DNA from: an uncultured Clostridia bacterium
Lineage (GTDB): Bacteria > Bacillota > Clostridia > Christensenellales > UBA3700
Assembly: GCA_947177795.1 (NCBI GenBank)
Contig: CAMWVR010000013.1
Location: 1-35,769 of the forward strand
Reading direction: 5' to 3'
DNA: 35,769 nucleotides
Made by a program: the position numbers and the translations under genes. The stretch's first letter is position 1, and each line of letters opens with the position of its first letter. This document shows, piece by piece, positions 25,801 through 32,800 of the stretch. The notes beneath the pieces were generated by a model, which was not told the DNA's origin, made no database searches, and saw only the letters and a list, made by a program, of their open reading frames with translations.

Positions 25801-27453
25801 AATTGCAATCTTGCTTCGCACGCTTTGCTGACGAGAAAACTGGGCGGTAGAAATATTCAAATCAAATTCGTAATGGCCAAAGAATACGAATTTATATCGT
25901 CGCTTAAATTGGAAAGTCTCAATGAGCAAATTCTTGAACAACAGTATAAATTTGCTGATTTAAATAAATTTGAACTGTGTTCAAAAGACGAAAATTTAAA
26001 TTTGCTTTTCAATAAATGGCTTGCATATCAAGTCGTGTCGAGTCGTATCAACGGCAAGTGCGGTTATTATCAAGCAGGCGGAGCAATAGGCTTTAGAGAT
26101 CAGCTGCAAGATATGTTGACGATGCTTTATATCGACACGGAGCGAGTAAAAAATCATATTTTACTGTCGGCGGAGCATCAGTATTTAGAGGGCGACGTCC
26201 AGCATTGGTGGCACGGAGATTGCTTTGGAGTGAGGACTCATATCACTGACGATCGGCTGTTTTTGCCCCTCTTGACTTTCGAATATATAGACTTTACGGG
26301 CGACAGTCAGATATTGAACAGTGTTCAAAAGTATCTTATATCACTTCCGCTTGAAGAGCGGGCGGAGAGCAGATTGGAAGTTCCGCAAAAGAGTCAAGTG
26401 GGCGAAAGCTTGCTATCTCATATCAAAAGAGCAATCGACGCTACTTTGCGCTATGGGGAGAGGGGCTTGCTCTTGATAGGCGGCGGAGATTGGAACGACG
26501 CTCTCAACGAGATAGGTATGCAAAACAAGGGCGAAAGCGTATGGCTGAGCATGCTCATGCTGCACGTTCTGCGCAAGTTTGTGAAGTACCTTGACTTTGA
26601 CAGACGGCAAGAATATCTGGCTCATATAGAGAATCTCCAGCTTGCATTGGACAAATGCTTTAAAGACGGATATTATATGCGAGCTACGACGGACTTCGGC
26701 GAAGAGTTGGGAGTCAAATTCAATCATAGATTTGCAAAAGACATACTTTGTCAAAGTTGGAGCGCAATTGCATCGGTATCGTCCAAGAGCGTACAACGTC
26801 AAGCTTTGCAAAACGTAAGCGACCTCATTGACGAAAAAGCAGGAATAATCAAGTTGCTTTCTCCTGCGCAGACCAAGGATATGTATTACGGATATATCTC
26901 TTCATATCCCAAGGGCGTGAGAGAGAACGGCGGTCAATACACTCATGCGGCGGCTTGGTACGTCAAAGCCGTGGCGCTGACGGATAGCGTAATCGACACG
27001 GATAACAGAAAATTTACAGCTCACGATCTTCTCGATATGATCAATCCGATTGCCAAGAACTCTTCCGAAGAGGGGGCGGAAATGTATAAGGGCGAGCCTT
27101 ACGTGCTTGCGGGAGACGTCTATTCCAATCAAGACAACTATGGCAGAATGGGTTGGAGTTGGTATAGCGGCAGCGCAAGTATATTGTACGACACGATCGT
27201 GAGAGACTTTATCGGTATAAATATTCAAGGTAAGATAATGTCTTTCAGCCGTCCAAAACTCGACGAATGGCAGGGAATGACTGTAACTTATAAATATAAG
27301 GGAACCGTATATTTGATAGAGTTTGAAGAGGGAAATGAAGACTGCATAGAATTGCAAGGCGTGAAAATCAAGGGAGACACGGCAATTACTCTTGAAGAAA
27401 ACGCAGGGAAAAGACAAATCAAGGTATTGTTTTCTCCGCTGCGGTCGAAATGA
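19882..27453 (+). CDS. Cyclic beta-1,2-glucan synthase-like giant membrane glycosyltransferase
   Basis: This 2523-residue protein has the architecture of cyclic beta-1,2-glucan synthases (NdvB/Cgs), which build a glucan from UDP-glucose, close it into a ring and trim its length. Membrane segments lie at about 3-22, 364-412, 714-770 and 842-885. The GT84-like domain has D560-E-D562, SHD (658-660) and RWQRGD (693-698). The middle glucoamylase-like domain, likely the cyclising unit (GH189 in recent classification), has SPTNIG (937), HLYNWY (982), VDSGN (1003-1007) and HHQGM (1239). The GH94-like part begins near 1310 and has GFRDQ (2070), EGDVQHWWH (2103-2111), GDWND (2202-2206, catalytic acid region) and THAAAW (2354). 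All three parts look intact. The start is chosen from the promoter spacing and the hydrophobic N-terminus. Product linkage is inferred from family. Confidence 0.9.
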   Translation: MLYAIIVILFILLIVLILLSKRSPRGEAYSLSMNDKDFEDNIKILALGLRSGESVGVMPNINLYLRKIKKAYRIVLGKVSANEPLYEAERWLYENYYAATIDLKQSDYRSFTRLTHKKNNVRIIQLARFLVSSNNCSLTKEYISKGVALFNSYTPLHYDETLGLRKALDYALIEKIAIIASQITQMEKLKKHAQRDAEPVKRLCKYDAYLYFFKHFGKYLDEKYFYKINDINLDNIDVSFSNNLVDMSVTVSNCIISVKALTDIFDDKFIIEQSSIYSIMAQDDIFKEMDICSQYAYMSAISKLSSLYGASERSVAKSAIKLGKKFGVHFGEIIYDYRYAIKADLHSYSPQILQKPTTKPDQRLYAVVIALLSIALTTLSVVFLPTWRLMVAVGVIMFFASLPLARFVVALIVDNILPSRSVASMNYKELPQEGRTLVVKCEYIASAKQAHEACDNLLDLALTNADDMLEYSLLVDLKSSKSQIDEVDSGIYEVFDKLSDYKNINVFVRKRQNIGGVWKAYERKRGATNALNGALISGNWNEFCYVLKQQQKPNFVLLLDEDNTLMPGGIKRAVNTMLHPLNTKYTLLTFSSRYKMSSLSTPWTKRYVLDSGVDSYCNYGDFYYKISGNAIYCGKGIYRLEEYVSKLQGKLPDGKILSHDIVEGAIVSAGSLSLPTYEDAPTGFVSHVVRQNRWQRGDILLFPYIFSKKVTQPFYRYVMAFNIIKTILPICQFALLTMLILTGQLWLLLPFAISFAGIYLIRFGLCLNALNYGKRVRYVLCQFAGEVGEMLYDFLTLPFEATQSVLLWLKMIFKLIFDKKNLLEWKTFYSTQRGNTLSKHIGLVLPSCILSIVLAAVFFNNIVFLSYVAMFVVFILAIYILGIDRGSAKELGQQDEEFLRNLANDTLQYFERNMQEKRLICDNYQVFPKRGANSFTSPTNIGFALLSIICSYKLERISQDIAVEKLKEQIDIIEGLEKYEGHLYNWYSLATQKPLYPYFVSSVDSGNFIACLIIVKAYAKDVDKTLYDRVSQIIDDCDFDALFDNSKGKFFIGYNKEQNKFEGHYDMLASEARTLCYIASCIKGNTAYFNGLARNIIKLKGNTLVSWSGTAFEYLMPQIFLSDCKGSLLTKSCHNIIDIMAKSKCSDVWGISESCYFEFNEENSYKYSAFGVSRISLNATKDRCVISPYSSALTLKYAPKKAIKNLKKLADMGMKTTLGMYEAIDFTGGANIVATLMSHHQGMLLCSVVNTLFDDYLVKLFMSDHAMAGGKLMLEEKMPTSKSKSTKKFDAVYDAKTANGYGRMGECGGFPIVNALTNGHYSVVSNSHGGGYSFAKGKYIDKFSGDIYENKGAFFYINDGKELYCPTYAPMYKHECSYDFSPYESKFVNLDKNCQMSVFIPQHLNCEVRKITITNKENIVRNYTCGFCSELALNDFGGMTSHPAFNDMFVSTSHDSRLDSLIARRTARSFHGDCFASLTVLGVENLKYESNLANFIGREGSFASPNIFKDGKSSGVSIGDVLNPCFGFVGEVTLNPAESKTVYCVIAYNNDVNALKSIIEQARSTDFAKYAYESAKLTALSKTYKYQLNEKISDLICRLSTRVLYVPYDREKLSEIVSNFTQNLPMSLDKSCKYIYFGYHNQDEKFKNLIYSVIYMNMASIKCNLVVAYAAKEREREHALKNFIDLSNIGDLLSLSCLRFLNIEGMDGGVVEEIKRNAFIVLDDVPKKGEKNDDNFSCVTIPVLEKGENVSKNSVIYEALNADIVKPCSAGGFDKEGNYVVTSMPDLPFSNVICGEKGGFVVTQNGGGFDYFDNSNLNRVTKFENNPIFDTPCEELYVDIDGSMQRLNKLVKGGYVKHGLGYTRFCGIANQVKYCVEEGIIKDGKGKYVKVDLVKEKGNINTQVLFALNAMLGDLPINQMLFDEKVDDKTVKITNAFNNQSVFVKCNVEVELMPDKASFKSLGGEVFVSESKANCNLASHALLTRKLGGRNIQIKFVMAKEYEFISSLKLESLNEQILEQQYKFADLNKFELCSKDENLNLLFNKWLAYQVVSSRINGKCGYYQAGGAIGFRDQLQDMLTMLYIDTERVKNHILLSAEHQYLEGDVQHWWHGDCFGVRTHITDDRLFLPLLTFEYIDFTGDSQILNSVQKYLISLPLEERAESRLEVPQKSQVGESLLSHIKRAIDATLRYGERGLLLIGGGDWNDALNEIGMQNKGESVWLSMLMLHVLRKFVKYLDFDRRQEYLAHIENLQLALDKCFKDGYYMRATTDFGEELGVKFNHRFAKDILCQSWSAIASVSSKSVQRQALQNVSDLIDEKAGIIKLLSPAQTKDMYYGYISSYPKGVRENGGQYTHAAAWYVKAVALTDSVIDTDNRKFTAHDLLDMINPIAKNSSEEGAEMYKGEPYVLAGDVYSNQDNYGRMGWSWYSGSASILYDTIVRDFIGINIQGKIMSFSRPKLDEWQGMTVTYKYKGTVYLIEFEEGNEDCIELQGVKIKGDTAITLEENAGKRQIKVLFSPLRSK

Positions 27454-27513
27454 CGGTGAAGGCGGTTGATTTGCAAAATATGAACATATGAACACAAATG
27501 CATGAAAAATCCA

Positions 27514-27543
27514 TTGACTTTGAATATCATATAGATATATAAT
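27514..27543 (+). promoter_or_regulatory. Sigma-A promoter of rarA, leaderless geometry
   Basis: TTGACT (27514-27519) and TATAAT (27538-27543) are 18 bases apart. Six bases follow before the ATG at 27550. No Shine-Dalgarno sequence is present between them. Confidence 0.8.
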
Positions 27544-27549
27544 ATCATT

Positions 27550-28857
27550 ATGAATTTATTTGATATAATACAAAAAGACAATGCGCCGCTTGCGGAGAGA
27601 ATGAGACCGACGACTTTGGACGACTTCGTAGGGCAGAGCCATATCGTCGGGAAGAACAGTTTGCTTCGCAGGGCGATTCTTACGGATTCACTCGGCAGTT
27701 GCATATTTTACGGCGCTCCCGGTTGCGGCAAAACTACGCTTGCCAATATAATAGCCAATACGACAAAATCTAATTTCGTCAAGCTCAACGCAGTGTCTTC
27801 GGGTATTGCCGACGCCAAGAAAGTCATTGAAGACGCAAGACTCGAGAAAGAGAGATACGGTGTAAAGACCTATTTGCTTCTCGACGAATGCCACAGGTGG
27901 AACAAGGCTCAATCCGACTGTATGCTTGAGGCTATCGAGAAAGGTCACATCGTTTTTATTGGTTCGACTACGGAAAATCCCTTCGTATCAATGACGAGAG
28001 CAATAGTGTCAAGGTGCAGAATATTCGAATTCAAGCCGTTGTCGGGCGAGGATATCAAAAATACTTTGAAGAGAGCTTTGACGGACAAGGAAAAAGGGCT
28101 TGGAAATTATCAAGTCAGCGCAAGCGAAGAAGCTCTTGATCATTTCGTTTGGGCGAGCGACGGCGATATGCGCAACGCTCTCAACGCTTTGGAGCTTGCC
28201 GTAAAGAGTACCGCTGCCGACGAAAACGGGGTAATAAACGTAGACGTATCCGTAGCCGAGCAGTCGTCGCAAAAGAAGTCTATGAGCATAGACGAGAATA
28301 TGTATTACGACATGTTGTCGGCGTTTTGCAAGTCGTTGAGAGGCAGCGACAGCGACGCCGCTTTGTATTGGGCGGAGAGGCTCATTCAGGCGGGGTGCGA
28401 CCCAATGTTGATATTGCGCAGGCTCGTAGTCCACAGCAGCGAGGACGTGGGTATGGCAGATCCGCAGGCGCTTGTAATAGCGACCAGCGCATTGACGGCG
28501 TACCAAAATATCGGTTTGCCCGAAGGTAAAATTCCCCTTTACAATGCGATAATCTACGTTTGCGAAGCGCCTAAGTCCAACAGCGTCGTCGTGGCGAAGT
28601 ACGCCGTCGAGCAAGTAGTAGCCGAGAGAAAGGACGACAAAGTGCCCACGTATCTTATGGATAAGAATTACAAGGCGCAAAAGATCTCGGGATATAAATA
28701 TCCTCATGATTACGGCGGTTGGGTAGACCAGCAGTATTTGCCCGATTCTTTAAAAGACGAGAGTTTTTATAAGCCGTCTCAAAACGGTTTTGAAAAATAT
28801 CTGGTCAGAGCCAAGGTGGCTAAGAAAAACAAACAAGAGAATAAGAAGGGACTTTGA
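27550..28857 (+). CDS. rarA: Replication-associated recombination AAA+ ATPase RarA (MgsA)
   Basis: RarA is a clamp-loader-like AAA+ ATPase acting at stalled or gapped replication forks. It has 435 residues. Its N-terminus, APLAERMRPTTLDDFVGQSH (12-31), is typical and supports the start. The Walker A GAPGCGKTT is at 55-63, Walker B LLLDECHRW around D112-E113, and the sensor region contains GSTTENPF. The C-terminal half includes YDMLSAFCKSLRGSDSDAALYW and RLVVHSSEDVGMADPQAL, both characteristic of the family. It is 96 bases downstream of the glucan synthase gene with its own promoter and is not obviously co-transcribed with the ABC genes. Confidence 0.95.
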   Translation: MNLFDIIQKDNAPLAERMRPTTLDDFVGQSHIVGKNSLLRRAILTDSLGSCIFYGAPGCGKTTLANIIANTTKSNFVKLNAVSSGIADAKKVIEDARLEKERYGVKTYLLLDECHRWNKAQSDCMLEAIEKGHIVFIGSTTENPFVSMTRAIVSRCRIFEFKPLSGEDIKNTLKRALTDKEKGLGNYQVSASEEALDHFVWASDGDMRNALNALELAVKSTAADENGVINVDVSVAEQSSQKKSMSIDENMYYDMLSAFCKSLRGSDSDAALYWAERLIQAGCDPMLILRRLVVHSSEDVGMADPQALVIATSALTAYQNIGLPEGKIPLYNAIIYVCEAPKSNSVVVAKYAVEQVVAERKDDKVPTYLMDKNYKAQKISGYKYPHDYGGWVDQQYLPDSLKDESFYKPSQNGFEKYLVRAKVAKKNKQENKKGL

Positions 28858-28912
28858 GTTATTTTTTTTGTAAAATCTACAAATTTTCAGTATATTTAAC
28901 TAAATATATGCA

Positions 28913-28941
28913 TTGACGGCATATGATTATGAACGTATAAT
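28913..28941 (+). promoter_or_regulatory. Sigma-A promoter of the ABC transporter operon
   Basis: TTGACG (28913-28918) and TATAAT (28936-28941) are 17 bases apart. Transcription near 28948 gives a 30-base leader containing TTGGAGAG before the ATG, an ordinary led gene. Confidence 0.85.
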
Positions 28942-28977
28942 TTAAGTAAAGTCGAATAAATCGATTGGAGAGATTTT

Positions 28978-29748
28978 ATGAATGATATTTTGACAATAAC
29001 TAATTTGAGCAAAAAATACAAAGGCAACGACAAATATTCTGTCAAGGACTTGAGCTTTCAGGTCAAAGAGGGCGAGTTGTTTGCATTCTTGGGACCCAAC
29101 GGAGCGGGTAAAAGCACGACTATCAAGTGCATTTCGGGAGCTTTGCCTTACAGCGAGGGCAATATTAAGATATGCGGACACGATTTGCATGAAAGCCCGA
29201 TAGAAGCAAAGAAAAATATAGGATACGTGCCCGACAATCACTTCACGTACGACACGATGACGGGATCGGAATACGTCAACTTTATGGCGGATATTTACGG
29301 CGTGGGTGTCAACGACAGAAAGACGAGGGCTGATAAGTACGTCGAACTCTTTGGATTGACGGACGCTATAGGCAAGCCCATAGGCAGTTATTCTCACGGA
29401 ATGAAACAAAAAATATGCGTAATAGGCGCATTGATACACAATCCAAAGCTTTGGATACTCGACGAGCCTTTGACGGGACTCGACCCTCAAAGCGCATTCA
29501 ATCTCAAAGAATTGATGAAAGAGCATTGCAAAGAGGGCAACAGCGTGTTGTTTTCTTCGCATATAATCGAAGTCGTGGAGAAGCTTTGCGACAGACTTGC
29601 GATCATTGACAAGGGCAGTCTTATCATAAGCGGATCTATGGAAGAAATAAGGGCGAAGAATGAAGACAATTCTCTCGAAGAGTTTTTCCTGTCCGTTACT
29701 CAAGGCGACGTGCTTGTCGGCGACGAGCAAGAAGAATTTAAGTTTTGA
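28978..29748 (+). CDS. ABC transporter ATP-binding protein
   Basis: This 256-residue ATPase powers the permease encoded next to it. Walker A is GPNGAGKST (about 39-47), the signature is SYSHGMKQK (near 139-147), and Walker B is LWILDEPLTGLDP (near 159-171) with the H-loop in LFSSHI. The family is the drug/lipid/antibiotic exporter type that pairs with ABC-2 permeases. The C-terminal 50 residues are acidic. A good ribosome binding site and promoter precede it. The substrate cannot be told from sequence; export of a lipid, peptide or toxic compound is the usual role. Eight bases separate it from the permease. Confidence 0.93.
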   Translation: MNDILTITNLSKKYKGNDKYSVKDLSFQVKEGELFAFLGPNGAGKSTTIKCISGALPYSEGNIKICGHDLHESPIEAKKNIGYVPDNHFTYDTMTGSEYVNFMADIYGVGVNDRKTRADKYVELFGLTDAIGKPIGSYSHGMKQKICVIGALIHNPKLWILDEPLTGLDPQSAFNLKELMKEHCKEGNSVLFSSHIIEVVEKLCDRLAIIDKGSLIISGSMEEIRAKNEDNSLEEFFLSVTQGDVLVGDEQEEFKF

Positions 29749-29756
29749 GGTGGAGT

Positions 29757-31442
29757 ATGACTGCATTTTTTGCTTTGACAAAACAGTTGATAAAAAGTAC
29801 TCTAAAGCCTACTTTTAAAGACGAAAAAGAGAAGAAGAAATATTTTGGTACGCTTATTGCGCTGATAGTATGTTTGGGCATTCCGTATATTTTGATGTTG
29901 GTAAGCATATTCGGACTTGTCAAAGCATCCGTGGAGCTCGGCTACCTTGCCGAAATCTTGTCGATAGGCTTTTTTATGAGCCAATTGCTGACGTTCTTCT
30001 TCGGACTGTTCAAATATATCAACATAATGTACTTCAGTAAAGACAACGAGTTTTTATTTACGTTGCCGCTTAAATCCGTGAGCATATTTTGGGCAAAATT
30101 CATCACGATCTTGCTGTACGAGTTGATTTTTTCGTTGCTGACGGTATTGCCCGTCTGCATAGTATCCATTATTGCAATGGCGACTTTGGGAAGTTTCAGC
30201 GCAGGAATATTGTTGATGATGTTGCCGGCGACGCTATTGTTGCCTATCATGGCGATACTCGTCATCGCATTGCTTTCTTATCCTATAATGAAGATAATGC
30301 AGTTCTTCAAAAACAGACCTATATTGGGAGCTGTGATGACCGTAATATTCGTCGCCGCAATATACGTTGCGATTTATCTTCCCATAGTGCTCAATACTCC
30401 CAACGTCGACGGTTCGGAGATTGCAAGCGGAGCGGCGGACGGCTCGGGAACAGGCGTCCCCATGGGAGAAATGTACGCTATGATGCTGCCGTCGATTGCG
30501 CCTTTGGGCAAGTATTTTTATCACACCTATCTGCTTGCTATGTCTATGACGGTGGGAGGAGTAAAGGCGTTTGGTTACGCAATGGCGTTTATCGGCATAG
30601 TTGCGGTGTTGGCGGCGCTCGGTACCTTGCTTGCAATGTGGCAGTTCAAGCGCATATCTCAAGGCGTGTATGAAAATAACGGAGCGACGGCTTCTTCTAA
30701 AAAACAAAAAGAGGTCAAGCAGACTTCTCTCAAAAAAGCTCTCGTCAAAAAAGAGTTTTCAAGCGTACTCAAGTCAAGCAACCTGCTTATTCAAAGCGGT
30801 ATGATGGTTATTTTGCCGCCCGTGCTTATATTTTTCTTGGGCACTATGCAAGTCAAGATGAATAATTCGTTCGTCGGACTGGCCATAGCCGAGTTGATAA
30901 TTAAACTTATGACGAGTTCTAATACGATAAGCATACTTGCCGTGTCGAGGGACGGAGAGGGCGCATTGATGGCAAAGACTATGCCAATAAGCGCAAATCA
31001 AATCGTATGGTCAAAGATTTTTGTCGGTTTTGTGTTCTCGGCAATTACCGTAGTCTTGTCGACAGTAGCCTTTGCCTTCATCGGCGGAGTAAACGTGTTG
31101 CAGGTATTGGGATTCTTCCTATCCAATATTATTTACGCTTGGTCGGTCAACAGATTTTGCGTATACCGCGATCTCAAAAAGCCGAGAGTGCATTGGAAGA
31201 ATATCGAAGAGATAATCAAGAACAACTTCGCAAGCGTGATACCCATGTTTTTGGCGTTCATACCGGGACTTCTCGTAATGATCCCCACTATGGTATACGG
31301 AATCGTCCTTACGGGATTGAATCCTTACGCTGTCGGCGCGGCGTATCTTGCGACTACGCTTTTGATAAGCGGTATATACTATCTTATTGTCAGAGGATTC
31401 ACTAAAGTAGACGTCGAAGAATTGTGGAATAGGATAGAATAA
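29757..31442 (+). CDS. ABC-2 type transporter permease
   Basis: This 561-residue integral membrane protein has about twelve hydrophobic segments in two halves joined by a Lys/Ser-rich cytosolic loop. Two related short motifs, FSKDNEFLFTLPLK in the first half and SRDGEGALMAKTMPIS in the second, are the coupling-type segments seen in large ABC-2 permeases of Gram-positive bacteria and suggest an internal duplication. The start at 29757 follows GAGGTGGAG; a TTG at 29745 would overlap it. It presumably forms a membrane complex with the ATPase just upstream. Function is unassigned beyond export. Confidence 0.88.
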   Translation: MTAFFALTKQLIKSTLKPTFKDEKEKKKYFGTLIALIVCLGIPYILMLVSIFGLVKASVELGYLAEILSIGFFMSQLLTFFFGLFKYINIMYFSKDNEFLFTLPLKSVSIFWAKFITILLYELIFSLLTVLPVCIVSIIAMATLGSFSAGILLMMLPATLLLPIMAILVIALLSYPIMKIMQFFKNRPILGAVMTVIFVAAIYVAIYLPIVLNTPNVDGSEIASGAADGSGTGVPMGEMYAMMLPSIAPLGKYFYHTYLLAMSMTVGGVKAFGYAMAFIGIVAVLAALGTLLAMWQFKRISQGVYENNGATASSKKQKEVKQTSLKKALVKKEFSSVLKSSNLLIQSGMMVILPPVLIFFLGTMQVKMNNSFVGLAIAELIIKLMTSSNTISILAVSRDGEGALMAKTMPISANQIVWSKIFVGFVFSAITVVLSTVAFAFIGGVNVLQVLGFFLSNIIYAWSVNRFCVYRDLKKPRVHWKNIEEIIKNNFASVIPMFLAFIPGLLVMIPTMVYGIVLTGLNPYAVGAAYLATTLLISGIYYLIVRGFTKVDVEELWNRIE

Positions 31443-31472
31443 TTGACAAATCCATTTGCTTTATGCGATAAT
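31443..31472 (+). promoter_or_regulatory. Sigma-A promoter of ruvX, leaderless geometry
   Basis: TTGACA (31443-31448), right after the permease stop, and GATAAT (31467-31472) are 18 bases apart. Six bases follow before the ATG at 31479. No ribosome binding site is present. Confidence 0.75.
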
Positions 31473-31478
31473 TGCGAT

Positions 31479-31883
31479 ATGAAGTATTTAGCGATAGATT
31501 TAGGTGACGCCCGCACGGGGATTGCCGTAAGCGAGAGCGGTATCATAGCCACAGGCTTGGAGACGTATAAGAGAGCGGGCTTGCAACGCGATTTGCAGCA
31601 TATTGCCGACTTGGTCAAGCAGTACAAGGTCGACGTCGTCGTCTTCGGCTTGCCGCTCAATATGGACGGCACGGCGGGAGAGAGGGTGGAAAAGACCAAG
31701 GCTTTTGCCGAAAAGTTGCAGCCGCTCATCGACGCAAAGATAGAATACGAAGACGAAAGACTTACGACAGTGGTCGCCGAAGAGATGCTTATCGAGGGCG
31801 GTATGCGAAGAGATAAGCGAAAGCAAGTGATCGATAAGATTGCCGCTACGATAATTTTGCAGGCGTATCTCGACAGACAGTAG
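31479..31883 (+). CDS. ruvX: Putative pre-16S rRNA nuclease / Holliday junction resolvase-like RuvX (YqgF)
   Basis: YqgF/RuvX is an RNase H-fold protein needed for final 16S rRNA 5' maturation in E. coli and also described as a resolvase-like enzyme. The chosen start gives 134 residues, the family norm. The N-terminus MKYLAIDLGDARTGIAVS carries the first catalytic aspartate. FGLPLNMDGTAGERVE and YEDERLTT are family signatures, and the final ARG/LYS-rich part precedes IAATIILQAYLD. An upstream in-frame start at 31443 would place 12 extra residues within the promoter. A strong terminator follows, so it is likely monocistronic. Confidence 0.94.
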   Translation: MKYLAIDLGDARTGIAVSESGIIATGLETYKRAGLQRDLQHIADLVKQYKVDVVVFGLPLNMDGTAGERVEKTKAFAEKLQPLIDAKIEYEDERLTTVVAEEMLIEGGMRRDKRKQVIDKIAATIILQAYLDRQ

Positions 31884-31905
31884 TATTTAAGATATAATAC
31901 AATCA

Positions 31906-31932
31906 CGGCAGAGAAGTCTCTGCCGATTTTTT
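31906..31932 (+). terminator. Intrinsic terminator after ruvX
   Basis: CGGCAGAG (31906-31913) and CTCTGCCG (31918-31925) form a perfect stem with an AAGT loop, followed by ATTTTTT. Confidence 0.93.
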
Positions 31933-31981
31933 ATTTAAGTTCTTTTATGAGCTCACGTTGACAAAATGTATTCAAAATCCC

Positions 31982-32008
31982 TTGCAAAATAAAAATAAAT
32001 AATATAAT
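31982..32008 (+). promoter_or_regulatory. Candidate promoter of the yebC-proA-ruvCAB operon
   Basis: TATAAT at 32003-32008 is a perfect -10, but the best -35, TTGCAA (31982-31987), is only 15 bases away. A start point near 32015 would leave a 27-base leader with CGGAGG. A second TATAAT at 32021 is too close to that site to be used. Confidence 0.45.
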
Positions 32009-32041
32009 ATTATTATGTAATATAATACTTCGGAGGTAGTT

Positions 32042-32785
32042 ATGTCAGGACATAGCAAATGGGCTAACATTAAAAACAAAAAGGGTAAGAGCGACGCAAA
32101 GAGAGCGAGTGTATTTACCAAGATAGGCAGAGAGATCGCCGTGGCGGTCAAGCAAGGCGGACCCGATCCCAACTCCAACGCGAGATTGAGAGACGTCATC
32201 GCCAAGGCAAAAGCCAACAATATGCCCAACGATAATATAGAAAGAGGAATTAAGAAAGCAAGCGGAGAGCTCAACGCCGTCAACTATGAAGAGAATATCT
32301 ACGAGGGTTACGCCGCAGGCGGCGTCGCAGTCATCGTGGAGACTTTGACGGACAACAAAAACCGCACGGCGGGAGATATTCGCCACCACTTCGACAAGTG
32401 CGGCGGCGCTATGGGTACGAGCGGTTGCGTGTCCTATATGTTTGAGACCAAAGGCGTAATAGTAGTCGACGGCGAGGGCGTGGACGAAGATACAGTGATG
32501 ATGATTGCGCTCGATTGCGGAGCCAACGATATACTAAATGACGAAGACGTATTCGAGATTTATACCGATCCCAATTCTTTGGGCGAAGTGAGAGAGGCGA
32601 TAGAGAAAGAGGGCAGTCTCAAGATTTTGTCGGCGCAAGTGGACAGAATCCCCAGCAACACAGTCAAACCCGACAAGGACGCAGAGGCAAAAGTGCTCAA
32701 ACTTTTGGATATGCTCGAAGACAACGACGACGTGCAGAACGTATATCACAATGCAGAACTCGACGAAGAAGAGGACGAAGACTGA
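32042..32785 (+). CDS. yebC: YebC/TACO1-family translation or transcription factor
   Basis: The 247-residue protein begins with [22 protein letters not shown], the hallmark of the YebC/TACO1 family. Internal motifs [21 protein letters not shown] and [19 protein letters not shown] are also diagnostic. Members have been described as transcriptional regulators, sometimes of ruv genes, and more recently as factors that help ribosomes through difficult sequences such as proline runs. CGGAGG supports the start. It leads a likely operon with proA and ruvCAB; yebC next to ruvC is widespread. The C-terminus is a poly-acidic tail. Confidence 0.96.
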   Translation: MSGHSKWANIKNKKGKSDAKRASVFTKIGREIAVAVKQGGPDPNSNARLRDVIAKAKANNMPNDNIERGIKKASGELNAVNYEENIYEGYAAGGVAVIVETLTDNKNRTAGDIRHHFDKCGGAMGTSGCVSYMFETKGVIVVDGEGVDEDTVMMIALDCGANDILNDEDVFEIYTDPNSLGEVREAIEKEGSLKILSAQVDRIPSNTVKPDKDAEAKVLKLLDMLEDNDDVQNVYHNAELDEEEDED

Positions 32786-32800
32786 TTTAAGAGGTCAATT

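Noticed and set aside
28862..28869. Eight Ts after rarA as a terminator
   Set aside because: No stem of useful length precedes them, so the signal is not enough to call.
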